The position numbers and the translations under genes are program-made. Below, piece by piece: positions 1 to 7,541 of a DNA stretch of 49,396 bases. A model generated the notes under the pieces. That model did not search any database and had not been told where the DNA came from. It saw nothing but the letters and a program-made list of their open reading frames with translations. Each line of letters begins with the position of its first letter. The first letter of the stretch is position 1. This DNA is from CAZGAH01 sp964523295 (lineage in GTDB: Bacteria > Desulfobacterota > Desulfovibrionia > Desulfovibrionales > Desulfovibrionaceae), in assembly GCA_964523295.1 (NCBI GenBank), contig CAZGAH010000029.1:1-49396 (forward strand), written 5' to 3'.

Positions 1-285
1 CTCCTGGGCCGTCGCCTGCATCAGAAGGCTACCCACGGCAAACCCGGAAGGACCAGAAATCTTAAGGGAAGAGGCAGGGCATCGGTCAAGTCATGTGCTA
101 CCTAGATCGGTCAGATACACGTGCTATGGACAATGAACAAAAATTTGACTTGACGAAGGCAAAAAAACTGAGTTATCTAATTCGTAACGAATCGCTGATC
201 GTCGCTGAGTAATTTTAATAACCAATGGGACATCCTTAAAAATGCATTGTCCACTGATAAACCTTAATATAATTGGAGGTACGCC
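1..285. other. Left-edge leader region, no confident gene
   Basis: No convincing coding signal is seen. A forward frame is open from the window edge to a stop near base 115, so it could be the tail of a gene outside the window, but its Arg/Lys/Gly-rich content looks unlike a protein. The second half is A+T-rich compared with the rest of the window and carries a plausible promoter for the gene at 286. Confidence 0.3.
150..179 (+). promoter_or_regulatory. Candidate sigma70-type promoter for the Cys-rich ORF
   Basis: TTGACG at 150-155 is separated by 18 bp from TATCTA at 174-179, in an A+T-rich stretch about 105 bp before the ATG at 286. It is a match by eye only. It overlaps a 28-codon ORF (126-212) that I do not accept as a gene. 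Confidence 0.35.
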
Positions 286-696
286 ATGCAATGGAAGGAA
301 CCGGACGCAAAAACATTAAAAGCTGACGGGGTGTCACTTGCCGTCGGAGCCTTTTCAGAACTGTACGAAACCGAGCTTCTCACCCGTGACTACGCCATCG
401 CCCTCATCAACATGACCCGGGATTCATGCATGGATATCGCGGCCACGCGCTTCCCCGGAGAAGGCGATGACGCATGGAAATGGACCCCTATTCCCCGGAC
501 CTGCCCCAACTGCCGCAACGGCTACCAGTACTGCTGCAACAACGGCAGATACAACATCATCATGACCACCCCCTGCAACGCCAGTCCCTTCGAGCTGTTT
601 GTCGGCAAGCTAAACGGCACCCAGGCCCTGGGCGCGGTGTTCTATATTACGCCGAACTGCGACTACAGCGGCGGATGCATCGGCATCGACGATTAG
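286..696 (+). CDS. Orphan Cys-rich protein of unknown function
   Basis: This encodes 136 residues, with a good Shine-Dalgarno sequence (GGAGGT) 7 bases before the ATG, which fixes the start. I do not recognise a family. The N-terminal half is ordinary and acidic. From about residue 72 it becomes Cys- and Asn-rich, with a CPNC pair, a YCC pair, a single TPC and a terminal CDYSGGC followed by an acidic end (IGIDD). There is no signal peptide or membrane segment. The Cys spacing could bind a metal or suggest a peptide that is modified after translation, but no maturation gene lies alongside; the only radical SAM/SPASM enzyme nearby is 7 kb away in another operon. It sits among decayed and mobile DNA, and a perfect inverted repeat follows the stop codon. 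The RBS, length and terminator make it probably a real gene. Confidence 0.6.
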   Translation: MQWKEPDAKTLKADGVSLAVGAFSELYETELLTRDYAIALINMTRDSCMDIAATRFPGEGDDAWKWTPIPRTCPNCRNGYQYCCNNGRYNIIMTTPCNASPFELFVGKLNGTQALGAVFYITPNCDYSGGCIGIDD

Positions 697-721
697 CAGC
701 CACCCTCTGAAATCCGTTCCC

Positions 722-750
722 ACATGCCCGGCGCCAGGCGCCGGGCATGT
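722..750 (+). terminator. Perfect 14-bp inverted repeat after the Cys-rich ORF
   Basis: ACATGCCCGGCGCC (722-735) and its exact complement (737-750) flank one base. It lies 26 bp after the stop codon at 696, where a terminator is expected. There is no T-run after the stem on either strand, so it could instead act as an RNA 3'-end stabiliser or a protein site. Confidence 0.45.
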
Positions 751-785
751 CTACGCCACCACGTCCAAACCCACCGCCTCCCATG

Positions 786-1076
786 CTAAACTCCATCCCA
801 TGCGCTTTCTTTACCCACTTCATCATCACCCGGCCCGTTTTTCGGCGTAGGTGGCATCGTAGTCGAGCCCGCCGATTCGTGCGCCGGCAAGAATCGATTT
901 CGCTTGCTCGTAACTTTCATTTTTCGTGAAAATTTCGCGGCATTGAGTCTGTCGATGATCAGGTCCTCAAGACGAATGATACCGATCATTTTGCCGTCAA
1001 TGGAGAGTTTTCGTACCCGTGACTCGACCTCGTGTGGGACGGCCAATAATTTAGCTGATATCTCTGGTTGTCATGT
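786..1076 (-). pseudogene. Decayed nucleotidyltransferase fragment (DUF6036/AbiEii-like)
   Basis: Read on the minus strand, the sequence gives AVPHEVESRVRKLSIDGK followed by IGIIRLEDLIIDRLNAAKF. This is the pattern of the nucleotidyltransferase-fold proteins in which a 'LEDLIVDKLNA-KF' stretch follows the catalytic region. After AAKF the coherent reading continues in another frame (NESYEQAKSILAGARIGG, then LDYDATYAEKRAG, then a stop), so at least one frameshift is present. A further one-base extra near 1053 would join a short MTTRDIS start to the same reading. The catalytic N-terminal part is missing. What is seen is a truncated, frameshifted relic; the family assignment is from motif memory and is moderate. 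Related proteins are often toxin-like or carried on accessory DNA, which fits the IS-rich neighbourhood. Confidence 0.5.
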
Positions 1077-1146
1077 TAAAACTCTATTGTGATGGGTTCA
1101 TGAGTACAAAAAAGACAATCGTCTTGAACCAAGAAAGAGAGGTCAC

Positions 1147-1353
1147 ATGGCTGCTACATTCAGTGAACACGAACGAATACTTCTAAAAAAGGCTGTTGAG
1201 GAGTCCCATGACCTTACATTGTGGCAATTAAAGAGCTATTTGATAAACAATGCTCCCTTTTCACAATTCATAAAACTCTCAAAGCGCTCGGATTCAGGTT
1301 CAAAAAAATGCTACATGCTGATGAACAGAATCGAGACGATATGAAAGAGGCTA
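1147..1353 (+). pseudogene. IS630-type transposase N-terminal remnant
   Basis: An ATG at 1147 with GAGAGG upstream opens a reading of helix-turn-helix character (EHERILLKKAVEESHDLTLW). After PFS near 1262 the sensible reading shifts frame by one base to TIHKTLKALGFRFKK and then DEQNRDDMKEA. This is the STIHRTLKKLGF...K-type region found at the end of the N-terminal DNA-binding domain of IS630/Tc1-mariner transposases. The catalytic DDE domain is absent. The remnant is cut at its right end by the IS5-type element, and the target duplication lies inside the codons of its last residues. Confidence 0.6.
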
Positions 1354-2179
1354 GGGCCTGTCTCTAAAAAATCTCTAGACTTTCGCTTCAATAATGATAA
1401 CCTTGCCTCAAGAGCCGACACAACATCCCCGACGAGCGATGGAAACGTCTCGAATCCCTTGTCCGCCAGCCACGCAAGGCCCCTCAGGGCAGGCCACCCA
1501 AGGACGCGCGATTGATGTTCAACGGCGTTCTCTGGATCCTGCGCACCGGCGCTCCTTGGCGAGACTTGCCTTCGGAGTTCGGCCCGTGGCAAACGGTTTA
1601 CAAGCGCTTCAATGCTTGGTCCAAGTCCTCCATCTGGCAGGAGATTCTTGCCATGCTTCCACGCGAGGCAGACCTCGAATCCATTCTGCTGGACGGCTCC
1701 TACGTCCGCGCCCACCAGCATTCCGCCGGCGCAAAAAGGGGGCCGACGCCCAGGCTATCGGCCGCAGCCGGGGCGGCCTGACGATTAAAATTCATGTGGT
1801 CGTCGATGCGCTGGGTAATCCGATTCGCCTCAAACTTACCGGCGGGCAGGTTCACGACAGCGTCCCGGCCATCGCCCTGCTCGAGGGATGGGCGGCTGGC
1901 AATGTCGTTGCTGACAAGCCGTATGATGCCGCCGCCATCATCGATTTCATCCGCGGTCAAGGCGCAACTCCGGTCATCCCGCCCAAGAAGAATCGCCGCG
2001 ACCAGCGTGAGTATGACAATCACCTTTACAAAGAACGTCATCTCGTTGAGTGTTTCTTCTGCAAAATCAAGGAATTTCGCCGAGTAGCCACGCGTTACGA
2101 AAAACTGGAGGCCACCTTCCTAACTATGGTCACCATCGCATCATGCCTCATCTGGTTGCGATGATTTGGAAACAGGCCC
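1354..2179 (+). mobile_element. IS5-family (IS427-group) insertion sequence, 826 bp
   Basis: The ends are imperfect inverted repeats beginning GGGCCTGT at the left (1354-1361) and ending ACAGGCCC at the right (2172-2179). Similarity continues for about 20 bp. Both ends are flanked by TA, and by CTAG if one terminal base is included, which is the usual target-site pattern of this group. Inside are two overlapping transposase frames. Size, ends, target site and the two-frame layout agree with IS427-like elements. It has inserted at the junction of an IS630 relic and an IS66 relic. Confidence 0.85.
1407..2164 (+). CDS. IS5/IS427-type DDE transposase in two frames (orfA/orfB)
   Basis: The first frame runs from about 1407 to a stop at 1781 and includes PDERWKRLESLV, the LRTGAPWRDLP motif and the first catalytic Asp in LLDGSYVRAHQ. 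The second frame, effective from about 1733 to 2164, carries RSRGGLTIKIH, the second Asp (ADKPYDAA) and the catalytic Glu region (HLVECFFCKIKEFRR). They join through a -1 shift at A-AAA-AGG within GCAAAAAGGGGG (1731-1742), the usual strategy of this group. All three catalytic residues are present. One oddity: homology in the first frame begins near 1407, but no ATG or GTG lies in that frame before 1515. An ATG at 1394 is in the other frame, so an upstream indel may have disabled translation of orfA. The transposase may be inactive. Confidence 0.75.
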
Positions 2180-2187
2180 TAGATTAA

Positions 2188-2487
2188 AATGCTCTATTCT
2201 TGAAGGTCGAAGGCGTGGTCTCAGCCAACAACGTTGCCGAACGACTGCTGCGCTTGGCTGGTCTTTGGCGCAGGAGAAGCCTGGGCACGTAAAGCGAGAA
2301 AGTGAACCTCTGGGTCGACCTCGCCCTTCCCCTGTACCAAACATGCAGGCTGAACGGAAAGCGAACGTATAACGTGCTGGTCGAGGCCGTTGATTCGTAT
2401 TTCAGAAACGAATATCCTGATCTCAAGTGGATTCAACGGGCTGTTGTGTGTCTCTCTGAGCGCAAGCATAAACAGATTACTCGGTAG
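2188..2487 (+). pseudogene. IS66-family transposase C-terminal remnant
   Basis: One frame reads VEGVVSANNVAERLLRLAGL then WRRRSLGT, a TAA stop at 2290, and then SEKVNLWVDLALPLYQTCRLNG followed by the VLVEAV segment. IS66 transposases end with the pattern 'NNxAERxLR...WRK.sfGtqS...TCrlqgrnv..yL.eav', so this is recognisably that C-terminus with a Gln codon mutated to TAA. The rest of the transposase is absent. It directly abuts the right end of the IS5-type element. Confidence 0.6.
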
Positions 2488-2600
2488 CGCGCAATCCAGA
2501 CGAAACGTTTGGCAATTCCGGCGCTGAGGGTGGACCGTTCCCCGTTCATTCTGTCTGGTGATTCTTCGCAGTCGGCAGGGAAGACGACAGGGACTATGCC

Positions 2601-4664
2601 TCACTCGCCGTGCTGGCAGGGAAGCTCGACGATGAATACCGAACCATGTCCCGGCGTTGATTCTACCCAGATGCTGCCGCCGTAGTGGGTGACGATCTGG
2701 CGGCAGATGGCCAGGCCGAGTCCCGTACCGACAGGCTTGCTGCCAAGCTCGGGCGGCGTATCCACCTGATGGAATTTGTCGAATATACGGAGAATATCCT
2801 TTTCCGCTATTCCGACCCCGGTATCCTCGACGCGCAGCTGAATCCGGTCTGCGCCGGGGCTGGCGATCAGCGCGACGCGCCCGCGCAGGGTGAACTTGGC
2901 GGCATTGGAGAGCAGATTGACCAGCAGTTGCTCGATACGGTCCGGATCCACGCGCAGAACCGGCAGGGTCTCCGGAATCTCGGCCACGAGCGCAACGTCC
3001 GGCTTGTCGGCGAACTGGGGGCTGACGACCTGCAGCGCCCGGGCGATGACTTCCGCCAGGGCGACATCGGACTCCTTCCACTCGATTTTACCGGCCTCGA
3101 TCTTGCTCAGGTCCAGGAAGTCGTTGATCATCCGGGTGAGCCGCTCGCCCTCGCTTTCGATGATCGACAGATTCTCCCCAATGCGGCGCCGGAGCTTTTC
3201 CTGGCCTGCCGCTGAGAGCGCGGCGTCGTAGGCCCGGGGCACGTCCTTGCGCAGCAGCTTGACAAAGCCGATAATCGAGGTGAGCGGCGTGCGTAATTCG
3301 TGCGAGACCAGCGAGACGAATTCCGACTTGAGCTGATCGAGTTCGCGCAGCCGGACATTGGAGTCGGCGAGTTCTTTGGCCTTGAGCGCAAGATCGTTCG
3401 TCCGCAGCCGCACCCGACGCTCCAGATCGCGATTCAGGGCTGCGAGTTGCTGCTCTGCGTGGCGGTGCCGGGTGATGTCCTGGACCATGAGGGCGTAGCC
3501 GCACAGTCCGTCTTCGCCTGAGGGGACGCCGTAAATGCTGGCCTGAAAACAAAGCTCCCCATCATCGGTTTGCCTGACGATCTCGAAGGTGTAACTGTTG
3601 TGCGTGCTGATTCCGTTGAGAATCCGATTGACCCTGGCCAGGGAGACGCCTTGCCCGACGTGAATTTCCCGAAGGTCTCTACCGATGATCTGTTGTGGGG
3701 AAACATGGAAATAGCGTTGGGCCGTCGGGTTGCAGTACACCACGCGCAGATATCTGTCCGTGGCGATAATGCCGAGATCCGTGGTACTGCGTAGGATGGT
3801 TTCGAGATAACTGGTCCGCTCCTTGAGGCACTTGCCCGCCTGGATGAGCTGTTCGTCCTTTTCCCAGAGGATGGATGTCAACGTCTGGATATACTTGCTC
3901 TCCAGGCCGCGCACGATGTCGGACTGCGTAACCAGTCCCCTGACCCGGCCGTGCGCGTCCACGACGACAATACGACGCAGCTTTTTCTCCCGCATCAGGT
4001 TCGCAGCCTTGAAGGCCGCCTCGTCCTCGCGCAGGGTGTACACGGGCGCGCTCATGATGTCGGCCAGTTTCAAGGCGTCCAGCTCGGCGTCCCGGGCCAG
4101 CAGCCGGACGATGTCGCGTTCGGTGAGAATGCCGACGGGCCGGTCTTCTTCGCCCACCACCAGACAGCTGATGGATTTTTCGGCCATGATCTGCAACGCC
4201 TGCCTGGCCGTAAGGGATGGGGGCGTAATTACGGCGTCGGGGTTCATGATTTGCTCAATGCGCTTGATTTCAGAAAGATAATCGCGCTCCATGGCCGCGA
4301 CCAGATTCGACTGGGTGACCACGCCAATGGCCAGACCGGCGTCGTCGATAATGACCAGATGCCGGATGTTGTTGCGCGACAGCTGCAGATAGGCTTCGTA
4401 GGCGTGCGTGGAGGCCCTGGCCGTGACCACGGGAGCGCTCATGAACGCCTTGACCCGTTGTGTAGCGACATGCCGGCCCTGATGCGCCATGGCCCACATC
4501 ACGTTGCGCTCGGTGAGAATGCCCACGGGAAAGCCGTTTTCAACAGCCACCACGCAGGAAATGTTCTGCTCGCTCATGATCTGTACCGCCTCGCCCACAG
4601 GGGCCTGAGGCGATATGCCGACGACGCTCGGCGTTATGACATGGTTGAGCAGATGAATAGTCAT
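2601..4664 (-). CDS. Soluble sensor histidine kinase with four CBS domains and a PAS domain
   Basis: The protein has 687 residues if it starts at the ATG at 4664 (AAGGG 10 bases upstream); a longer 722-residue reading has no better start. It begins with two CBS pairs, roughly residues 5-120 and 135-260, each repeat ending in the typical GILTERN or GVVTQSNL type motif. A PAS domain follows at about 305-420 (DRYLRVVYCNPTAQRYF), then a HisKA helix with the phospho-accepting His near 455 (SHELRTPLTSI), and an ATPase domain with N (NLLSNAAKF), G1 (EDTGVGI) and G2 (GTGLGLAI) boxes to the end. There is no membrane segment or signal peptide, so it senses in the cytoplasm. CBS pairs usually bind adenine nucleotides, so energy charge is a reasonable input (inference). 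No response regulator is adjacent; the partner must be encoded elsewhere. Confidence 0.9.
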   Translation of the reverse strand: MTIHLLNHVITPSVVGISPQAPVGEAVQIMSEQNISCVVAVENGFPVGILTERNVMWAMAHQGRHVATQRVKAFMSAPVVTARASTHAYEAYLQLSRNNIRHLVIIDDAGLAIGVVTQSNLVAAMERDYLSEIKRIEQIMNPDAVITPPSLTARQALQIMAEKSISCLVVGEEDRPVGILTERDIVRLLARDAELDALKLADIMSAPVYTLREDEAAFKAANLMREKKLRRIVVVDAHGRVRGLVTQSDIVRGLESKYIQTLTSILWEKDEQLIQAGKCLKERTSYLETILRSTTDLGIIATDRYLRVVYCNPTAQRYFHVSPQQIIGRDLREIHVGQGVSLARVNRILNGISTHNSYTFEIVRQTDDGELCFQASIYGVPSGEDGLCGYALMVQDITRHRHAEQQLAALNRDLERRVRLRTNDLALKAKELADSNVRLRELDQLKSEFVSLVSHELRTPLTSIIGFVKLLRKDVPRAYDAALSAAGQEKLRRRIGENLSIIESEGERLTRMINDFLDLSKIEAGKIEWKESDVALAEVIARALQVVSPQFADKPDVALVAEIPETLPVLRVDPDRIEQLLVNLLSNAAKFTLRGRVALIASPGADRIQLRVEDTGVGIAEKDILRIFDKFHQVDTPPELGSKPVGTGLGLAICRQIVTHYGGSIWVESTPGHGSVFIVELPCQHGE

Positions 4665-5098
4665 GACTGACGGACCCTTGTTCCGGTAGCGATCCCGCAG
4701 GGCCTCGGAGGTCGGAATTCTCTGATTCGGCCCACGACCTTTTGATACCCGAAATTGAAACAATTGCAAGGAACTGTCCCGGCGTTTTCGTTCTGAATAA
4801 ATAACGCCGCCGAACGGGAGTTAAGGGCATCCCGAAATAGTTCACACCTGGCATGTATTGCACGCAAGCTGTGGGCCTGTCGCGTGGCCGTGCATTCTGA
4901 TTGCAAATGTATGCAGCTTGCCCTGGCGTATTGTTCGTGCTCCGACTGGGAATCAGAATGAAAACAGCTGACTCAGGCACACCAGATTGCAGCAGGAAGG
5001 TTTCCGGCTTTTTGCGGTCCCGGCACAGCGTGCTCAGGTTCTCGCGAACGGGAGCACCGGAACCGTCAGAATTGTCGGGCCCCTGTGGATCTGCTTAC
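4665..5098. other. Gene-free interval between kinase and glycosyltransferase
   Basis: This 434-bp stretch holds the leader of the minus-strand CBS-kinase gene and the 3' end of the minus-strand glycosyltransferase gene. Open frames here are low-complexity shadows. I see no terminator with a T-run and no convincing promoter hexamers. Confidence 0.4.
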
Positions 5099-6505
5099 TC
5101 AAGTCGAACGAACAGCCAGGTAGATGGTAATGCCGTGCAACGAGTTATCCTGCTCGAGGATCGACAGGCCGGGAATGGCCTGAACGTTCTCGGGATACCC
5201 GTTGACGAGCAGCAGAACAAAGGGCCGCCCCGTGCTTTTCAGCGTTCCGGAGGCCAGGTCATCGCGGAGCCGGTCTTCGCACAAGGCGAGTTTTTTTCCG
5301 GTATACAGCTCGAAATAGACATTAAAATGAAGGCATTTTTCTCCCAAAGCATAAACAGCGAGCCCCGCGTTGTTTGAAAGAACCTTTTGCACGGCCTGCC
5401 GGAATTCTATTTTTCTGTGAACATGGTAATAGTTATAGGAAAAAAAGAGGGGAATCAGGGAGAGGATGACAATTGAGGTGAGTGTGACTGCCTTTAGCCA
5501 ACGACGGGGTAGCAACGTAACGCCGAAGGCCATGAGGATAAAAAGGGCGGGCACGACTATTGTCGTATTGCGCGAGGTCATGCACGGCGTGGACACCAGA
5601 GAGAGGACAACGGGGATAACGATGCCTGTTGCAATCCAAAGGACAAGAAGCGTGACGCTTGCGTAGTCTTTGGTTCGTTTGGTTACAATCGGGATGAGAA
5701 TGGAGGTCATGAGAAGAAGGCTGGCAATAATCACCAACGCGTGATTGTGAAAAATGACAAGGTAGCAATACAGTGCAAAGGCCAGGTCTGGCACTGGCAT
5801 CCAATAATTATCGCGAGAGATATTGTTTATCATGCTTTGGATGATCGGCATGATTGAAATAATGGCCACGATAGACACGACAAACAGGTGAGAGTACCTG
5901 ATTCGAAATGATTTGTTAAACACTGGAGAAAGAATAAAAAAGAGAAATTGAGCAAATACGATAACGATACCGAAATAATGTGTGTTAAGAAGTGCTGCAA
6001 TGAAAAAGGCATAGACAACCAGGCAGCCTTTTGTGTTCTTCTTGAAGTAATCCACAAAAGCGACGAATGACAGGAGCGTAAGCAGTGCGAGGAGCGCGTA
6101 CGAGCGGGCTTCCTGGGAGTATTCGATGAAAAAGATGTTCAAGGACAGGATCAGGGCTGCGATCAGGGCGGTATCCCTGTCGAACAACCGTCTGGCCAGG
6201 CTGTAGATGGCCGGAATGACCAGCACGCCCAGGAGAACGGAAAGGGAGCGGGCCGAAAACTCGGAGAAGCCCCAGAGCTTGAGCCAGATCCAGAGCAGCA
6301 GCTGATACAATGGAGGGTGGACGTCGAGTATGGTTTCCCGGAGCATCCAGAGGAAGGGGGCATCCGGAGCGCTGGTCCGCACGCTCCAGAGTTCGTCGAC
6401 CCAGTAGCTTTGAAAGTCGAGCCGGTACACGCGGAGAATCGCGCCGGCGAGCAGTATCGCAACCAGGGCCAGCGCGTGCTTTTGCCTTTGCAACCACGAC
6501 ATCAT
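5099..6505 (-). CDS. GT39/PMT-type membrane glycosyltransferase
   Basis: This is a 468-residue polytopic membrane protein. After a first transmembrane helix (residues 10-28) comes a periplasmic loop with an aromatic-acidic motif, YWVDELW (Asp37-Glu38), and HPPLYQLLLW near residue 65. This layout is characteristic of dolichyl-/undecaprenyl-phosphate-sugar dependent glycosyltransferases (GT39/ArnT clan, PMT_2-like), whose catalytic Asp lies in the first loop. About a dozen hydrophobic helices follow, with a short C-terminal soluble segment (NVQAIPGL). It would transfer a sugar from a polyprenyl carrier to a lipid, protein or glycan on the outer face of the membrane; the acceptor is unknown. Two ATGs are adjacent (6505 and 6502), with AAAGGG somewhat far upstream. 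It is the last gene of the minus-strand run that includes the ParA and radical SAM genes, 100 bp after the zinc-ribbon protein. Confidence 0.8.
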   Translation of the reverse strand: MMSWLQRQKHALALVAILLAGAILRVYRLDFQSYWVDELWSVRTSAPDAPFLWMLRETILDVHPPLYQLLLWIWLKLWGFSEFSARSLSVLLGVLVIPAIYSLARRLFDRDTALIAALILSLNIFFIEYSQEARSYALLALLTLLSFVAFVDYFKKNTKGCLVVYAFFIAALLNTHYFGIVIVFAQFLFFILSPVFNKSFRIRYSHLFVVSIVAIISIMPIIQSMINNISRDNYWMPVPDLAFALYCYLVIFHNHALVIIASLLLMTSILIPIVTKRTKDYASVTLLVLWIATGIVIPVVLSLVSTPCMTSRNTTIVVPALFILMAFGVTLLPRRWLKAVTLTSIVILSLIPLFFSYNYYHVHRKIEFRQAVQKVLSNNAGLAVYALGEKCLHFNVYFELYTGKKLALCEDRLRDDLASGTLKSTGRPFVLLLVNGYPENVQAIPGLSILEQDNSLHGITIYLAVRST

Positions 6506-6605
6506 AGCGGCGTCATATCCCTTTGGTCGGGGGCATCTGTATCAAGTGCCGGCAACGGCGAAGTCTCTGGTGTGCCGCAACGGGCGAAAAGGCGAGCGCA
6601 AGGCG

Positions 6606-7448
6606 TCATTGGACGATGAGCAGATACGAGAGCGTTGGGTTTTCTTCGAAGGCCCGCTGCAGGTTGGTGCTCGTCTGCACCGTCGAATAGGGGTAGGATT
6701 TTATATCAGTCAGCCCGGTTCTGGTCTTGATGCTGTCGAGTCCGTTTTCGGCGCCGGGACGGTAAAACAGGTAATTGACCTTGAATTTTGTCATCCAGTA
6801 GCCTTTGGATTCGACGCGCTGGAAGCCATGGTTGCGGAGCGTAGCTGCCAGAGCCTCGTCGCGTCCGGGCTCCTGGGCATGGAAGACCCAGGTCACCGCA
6901 TCTGTCGCCGCGGGAGGCGCAGGGGTCTGGTCAACCGGAATGTCCAGCCGCTGGGGCGTGAGTTTGGGCATGGCCACCTCGTAGGCGCTCGGCGTGGCGT
7001 TGTCCTGGGCAAGGGGCGGCCCCGGCGGAGTCGCCTCAGACGCAGCTTCGGGCTCAGGTTCGGGCAAATCGGCATCAGCCGGCGGCTGGGATGCGTCCTG
7101 AGCCGGCGTGGAGGGGGGGGGTGAAGGCTCGGGCGTCTCTTTCAGGTCGAGCTTTTTGGCCACCAGAGATTCCGTGATGGTAGTCTTCGGCTGGCCGGAG
7201 TCCTGGATGACCTCGGTTGCCCGCACGAACTGGTGTTCGCCTGGCAGAGAGATCAATCCCTGGCGCCAGAAGTACACACCACCACCCGCGACGGTCAGCA
7301 GCAGAACGAAGGCAAGTACGATCCGGGCGTACGAGGTTCTCCCCGACGCGGGGACGCCGTCGCGGATGATCCGTTCGCAACGATCGCAGTAAATATAGGC
7401 GCCATGAATAGGTTTGCCGCATCGCACGCACGTCGTCTTGACCTGCAT
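6606..7448 (-). CDS. Zinc-ribbon, single-pass membrane protein with Pro-rich linker
   Basis: I chose the ATG at 7448 (280 residues) because GGGAG lies 7 bases upstream; upstream in-frame ATGs at 7526 and nearby lack a ribosome-binding site. The N-terminus is a zinc ribbon, CVRC (7-10) and CDRC (21-24), followed by one transmembrane helix at about 43-62. Next is a long Pro/Glu/Ala-rich linker (about 90-180). The C-terminal domain, about 95 residues, begins WVFHAQEPGRDEALAATLRN and has the alternating strands of a small alpha/beta fold; I cannot name the family. Zinc-ribbon-TM-linker architectures usually put the C-terminal domain in the periplasm. The linker codons include an uninterrupted run of nine C (7113-7121), a possible slippage site. 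It lies between the radical SAM gene (93 bp) and the glycosyltransferase. Confidence 0.7.
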   Translation of the reverse strand: MQVKTTCVRCGKPIHGAYIYCDRCERIIRDGVPASGRTSYARIVLAFVLLLTVAGGGVYFWRQGLISLPGEHQFVRATEVIQDSGQPKTTITESLVAKKLDLKETPEPSPPPSTPAQDASQPPADADLPEPEPEAASEATPPGPPLAQDNATPSAYEVAMPKLTPQRLDIPVDQTPAPPAATDAVTWVFHAQEPGRDEALAATLRNHGFQRVESKGYWMTKFKVNYLFYRPGAENGLDSIKTRTGLTDIKSYPYSTVQTSTNLQRAFEENPTLSYLLIVQ

Positions 7449-7541
7449 GTAGCTGCTCCCGGACAGGGCCATTGCTGGCCGGTCCATGTTGAATTGTCCA
7501 GATCGGGCCTGGACACGGGCCATCATGGACGAAACGAGTAT

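Noticed and set aside
126..212. 28-codon ORF (MDNEQKFDLTKAKKLSYLIR...)
   Set aside because: No Shine-Dalgarno and it overlaps the promoter-like hexamers for the gene at 286; too short to support alone.
4849..4862. Sigma54-like TGGCATG...TTGCA match
   Set aside because: The GG and GC doublets are 8 bp apart instead of the required 10.
4540..4980. Alternative upstream ORF for the CBS-kinase region
   Set aside because: Overlaps the kinase N-terminus out of frame, lacks a start signal and has low-complexity content.
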